Positions 61,061-64,000 of a DNA stretch of 64,000 nt are shown here, in pieces. The position numbers and the translations under genes are program-made. Positions within the stretch are counted from its first letter, which is position 1. Each line of letters starts with the position of its first letter. The notes below the pieces were generated by a model. It saw only the letters and a list, made by a program, of their open reading frames with translations. It searched no databases and had not been told where the DNA came from. Origin of the DNA: Bacteroidota bacterium (GTDB lineage Bacteria > Bacteroidota > Bacteroidia > Chitinophagales > Chitinophagaceae); NCBI GenBank assembly GCA_023387985.1, contig JAEWHC010000009.1, positions 868,001 through 932,000 of the forward strand. The letters are read 5' to 3'.

Positions 61061-64000
61061 ATGGCTGTAACAAAAAAGTCAGGCAAAAAAAAAGCTGTAG
61101 AAAAAAACCGGGGCAATATTTATGGTTTGCTCGTGGGTATTAATGATTATCAAAAAGTCAGGAAACTAAAATGCTGCGTCAATGACATCAACCGTTGGGA
61201 GGAGTATCTTATCGGTTTGCCCGACAGGAAAGTTCATCTGCAAAAACTTACTGACGCCGATGCTTCCCGGAAAAACATCATCGCTTCTTTTGAAAAACAC
61301 TTGTCTAAAGCGGGGAAAGACGATACGGTGTTTTTTGTATACTCAGGCCATGGTACACAGGAAGATGCTGCAGATTATTGGGGTGAAAGTGACAAAAGGC
61401 TGGAATGTCTTGTGTGTCATGATGGAGGTGCAACGAAAAGTTCGGATTTTCTGCTTACAGACAAAGATCAGCGATTCCTGATCCGCAGGCTTTACGATCG
61501 TACAAAAGCACATATTGTGCTGGTTTTTGATTGTTGCAACTCCGGCGACAATACACGGGGCGCCTTGCAAATCGCAGCATCAGAAAAGCAGGCCAGGGCC
61601 CGGTTTATTGTTACAAACCGTCCTTCACGGGCATTTGAACAACGATCTTGGAAGGACTTTGCTTTTGCAAAAGAAATAAAGGAGCCCGATGGCAAAATAA
61701 ATCTCCATTCCATATTGCCCGAAGTACCACATGTGGCAATTTCAGCCTGTCAAAGCAATGAAACAGCGATAGAAAGGGATGGGGAAGGTGTTTTCACAAA
61801 CAACATGCTCACGCTTTTGGATAATGCCGGCAGCAACCTGAGTTACCGCAATCTCGAAATCCGTATCAAGCAGGTCATGCGGTTTACTGAAGTACAGAAT
61901 CCGGAAGTTTATGCACCGCTTTTATATGCGTCGATACTGGATGCCGGTTTTCTCAACCGCGGATTGCAGGATGTTTCTTCCGCTGCGGAAGTCAGTTATA
62001 ATCCTTCCGTGGGCTGGCAACTCAACCGGGGCGCTTTGCACAATGTACAGGCCGGAAATACAATTGGACTTTATGCACCCGGCGATCGTGAAAATGCGAT
62101 TGACGCTGAAGTAAAAAAAGTATTTATTGACTACAGCCTGGTAGAACCTTCAAGAGCGATAAATAAAAGAAAGACTTGGTATGCCGATGTGAAAAATATG
62201 CTGCAGCGGAAAATTGTGTTGCAATTAGACAACTGGCACGGACATCCGGAGGACACCCGGAAACTGGTACAGGAGATCATGAAACGTGCCGGGGGATACT
62301 ATGAAATTTCAACCGCCACCGGAACCGGAATCCAAACGGATTTTGAGTTGACAATCCGGAATGGCGAAGTGATTATTACACATCCGGACAATGAATTTAA
62401 GCCGCTGATCCGGCCCCTGCCTTTGATTGATGCAAAAGATATTCCTGCCGTGGTTGATGCGCTGATCCATATGGCGAAATGGTATTTTATCAAAGAATTG
62501 CAGAACAAAGACAAGTCGTCCGCATTCAGGCAATTTCCGGTTACGGTGGATGTGTACCAACAGAAAGCCACGAAATTTACCAAACTCAGCAATTCAGGCA
62601 ACTCCGTTAAACTCAGTCTTTCAAAAAAAGGCGATCAATGGAAATCAAGGTTAAAAATTAAGCTGACCAGTAACCATACAAAGACCTTATATGTAGCTGC
62701 ACTATACCTGGACAAGCATTTTATGTCATTTCCCGACCTTATGCCGGACCAGGTGAAATTGCTCGATCCCGGGGAATCGGTTTTTTTGGCGATCAATGAC
62801 AATCCTGAGCTCGAACTCGAACTGGGTGACCTGATGCGTCAATACAACTGGCAATCAGCCACCGAGTATATCCAGGTATTGGCCAGTGAAGAAAATTTTG
62901 CCGCTGATGCGCTGCGTCTACACGCGCTGCCTGCACCATATGTATTAAGTGACGCGGATGTCGCAGACAAAGGGATCAAACTGGAGCCGGAAGAAGATCA
63001 GGAGATACGCATCAAAAAATGGCAGTCGCAATTGCTCACTATGGTCATGCCCAATCCTGTTTATAATGTAATCTCACCAAAAATGCTCCGGCAGCTGATG
63101 GAATATGAGGAGACCGCTTATTATGCTGCAGGAATCTACTATGACGTGGCACCTGATGAAACGGGTGAACCGGTAAAGCTGGTATTGAAAAAAGGCATCA
63201 AAGTACCTGAAGAAGAGAAAACCATTCTTGATGACATTAAATTGTTTGCCGCCAACACTTTCGAAACGTTGCAACGCAAGCGCCTGTATAACCGCCTTAA
63301 GAATACTGGCCGGACTCACATTGTGGCCGAAGGAGATTCATGGTTTCAATATCCCATTCTTGTAAAAGATACGCTTGATCATTTGTATAAACTTTATGCC
63401 ATCCGCAGTTATGCCGAAGCAGGCGATACCCTCGAAAATTATATGAAAAAGCGGGAATACCTCAAAGGGCTGAAATCAGAAAAGCCGGTATTCTTCCTGA
63501 TCAGCGGGGGCGGAAATGATATACTGGGAAAACAATTTCGTGGTTTTTTACGTGACAGTGCAGACAATGCGGAAACCTCGCCGGCACGATATCTAAAACC
63601 CGAATTTTTCAAAAAGCTTGAGCAGCTTCAGCAATGGTATGAGGATATGTTCGGAGAGATTCTTAAGTTGTACCCCAATCTCTATATCATAACGCAGAGC
63701 TACGATTATGTAATTCCGGTAGATACCACAAAAGAACCTAAGAAAACGAGCTGGCTCGGAAAGTACATGATTGAGAAGGGGATAAGCGACCAGGAAGAAC
63801 GTAAGCGTTTGATCGCGTTTATGGTGGATGAATTCAACAGCCGGTTGCAGAATGCGGTGAACCAGCATAAAAACAGGGTTTTTTATGTAAACGTTCGCGG
63901 ACTCACCCGCAGCAATCAATGGTTTGATGAGATCCATCCGAACAATGAAGGTTTTGCTGCTATTGCTGACCAGTTTGTTACAATTATCGAGAATGTAAAA
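61061..64000 (+). CDS. Caspase-like protease / SGNH hydrolase fusion protein (3' end outside window)
   Basis: The frame is open from the ATG at 61061 to the window edge (980 codons, no stop). Domain 1 (about 19-300) is a caspase-like C14 peptidase: YGLLVGINDYQ near 21-31, catalytic His97 in VYSGHGT and Cys159 in DCCNSG. Middle region (about 310-700) has a GALHNVQAGNTIGLYAPGD segment near 324 and a DUF4384-like part near 530-615 (LYVAALYLDKHFMSFP), as in other bacterial caspase-like proteins. Domain 2 (about 750 on) is an SGNH/GDSL hydrolase with GDSW (Ser760), GGND (Asn819) and DEIHP (Asp956, His959). There is no signal peptide, and the N-terminus is Lys-rich. A protease joined to an esterase is rare; its function is unknown and may concern stress or defence. 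Confidence 0.82.
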   Translation, partial: MAVTKKSGKKKAVEKNRGNIYGLLVGINDYQKVRKLKCCVNDINRWEEYLIGLPDRKVHLQKLTDADASRKNIIASFEKHLSKAGKDDTVFFVYSGHGTQEDAADYWGESDKRLECLVCHDGGATKSSDFLLTDKDQRFLIRRLYDRTKAHIVLVFDCCNSGDNTRGALQIAASEKQARARFIVTNRPSRAFEQRSWKDFAFAKEIKEPDGKINLHSILPEVPHVAISACQSNETAIERDGEGVFTNNMLTLLDNAGSNLSYRNLEIRIKQVMRFTEVQNPEVYAPLLYASILDAGFLNRGLQDVSSAAEVSYNPSVGWQLNRGALHNVQAGNTIGLYAPGDRENAIDAEVKKVFIDYSLVEPSRAINKRKTWYADVKNMLQRKIVLQLDNWHGHPEDTRKLVQEIMKRAGGYYEISTATGTGIQTDFELTIRNGEVIITHPDNEFKPLIRPLPLIDAKDIPAVVDALIHMAKWYFIKELQNKDKSSAFRQFPVTVDVYQQKATKFTKLSNSGNSVKLSLSKKGDQWKSRLKIKLTSNHTKTLYVAALYLDKHFMSFPDLMPDQVKLLDPGESVFLAINDNPELELELGDLMRQYNWQSATEYIQVLASEENFAADALRLHALPAPYVLSDADVADKGIKLEPEEDQEIRIKKWQSQLLTMVMPNPVYNVISPKMLRQLMEYEETAYYAAGIYYDVAPDETGEPVKLVLKKGIKVPEEEKTILDDIKLFAANTFETLQRKRLYNRLKNTGRTHIVAEGDSWFQYPILVKDTLDHLYKLYAIRSYAEAGDTLENYMKKREYLKGLKSEKPVFFLISGGGNDILGKQFRGFLRDSADNAETSPARYLKPEFFKKLEQLQQWYEDMFGEILKLYPNLYIITQSYDYVIPVDTTKEPKKTSWLGKYMIEKGISDQEERKRLIAFMVDEFNSRLQNAVNQHKNRVFYVNVRGLTRSNQWFDEIHPNNEGFAAIADQFVTIIENVK

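Noticed and set aside
1..64000. tRNA, rRNA, CRISPR arrays, insertion sequences and prophage genes
   Set aside because: None was found by eye: no repeat-spacer arrays, transposase-like frames, inverted-repeat-bounded elements or cloverleaf sequences were recognised. A covariance-model scan would be needed to exclude tRNAs fully.

Overview
The window is a chromosomal segment from a member of the Bacteroidota, most likely in or near the family Chitinophagaceae. The evidence is a SusC/SusD outer-membrane pair, a second TonB-dependent receptor with an N-terminal carboxypeptidase-like repeat, lipoproteins with Bacteroidota-style lipoboxes, a near absence of Shine-Dalgarno sites, and several promoters of the Bacteroidota type (TTG or TTTG, about 18-22 bases, then TAnnTTTG). 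The assignment rests on gene content and protein character only; no database search was possible. I saw no rRNA, tRNA, CRISPR array, insertion sequence or prophage.

Layout. 1-9.9 kb: the C-terminal part of a penicillin-acylase-type hydrolase, a small membrane protein, a phosphohexomutase (GlmM type), a cysteine desulfurase, a GH13 lipoprotein, small exported proteins, a TPR protein and a small membrane protein. 10-18.3 kb: a GH2 beta-galactosidase; phosphosulfolactate synthase followed by shikimate dehydrogenase; a leftward cluster of an unknown protein, RdgB and a hot-dog thioesterase; then IlvE and a DUF92 membrane protein. 18.4-33.1 kb: the ribosomal region. rpsL-rpsG has its own promoter and terminator. 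A second promoter starts rpsJ-rplC-rplD-rplW-rplB-rpsS-rplV-rpsC-rplP-rpmC-rpsQ-rplN-rplX-rplE-rpsN-rpsH-rplF-rplR-rpsE-rpmD-rplO-secY, followed by a CPBP-family membrane protein and map. fusA is absent between rpsG and rpsJ, and infA through rplQ (including rpoA) is absent after map.

33.5-41.4 kb: housekeeping genes (PhoH ATPase, pyruvate phosphate dikinase with a lysine-rich tail, Xaa-Pro aminopeptidase, PssA, PurS, RsmI). 41.4-51.8 kb: a leftward block with a ROK regulator, SusC and SusD (one transcription unit with its own terminator), a DUF819 membrane protein and a TonB-dependent receptor. 51.9-59.5 kb: an ABC-F ATPase, a GH63-like glucosidase, a MetZ-type sulfhydrylase and an AarF/UbiB-family protein. 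59.7-64 kb: an outer-membrane protein and a long open reading frame that runs off the right edge.

The last gene (61061 to the window end, 980 codons with no stop) is the most unusual item. It joins an N-terminal caspase-like (C14) protease domain (His97, Cys159), a middle region resembling the accessory domains of bacterial caspase-like proteins, and a C-terminal SGNH/GDSL hydrolase domain (GDSW near 760, GGND near 819, DxxHP near 956-959). All key catalytic residues of both enzymes appear intact. A protease and a lipase/esterase-type enzyme in one cytoplasmic polypeptide suggests a protease-controlled esterase or phospholipase, possibly in stress, cell death or phage defence. That role is inference. 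The other main observations are the split of the ribosomal super-operon and three genes whose promoter elements lie only 4-6 bases from the start codon, as expected for leaderless mRNAs.
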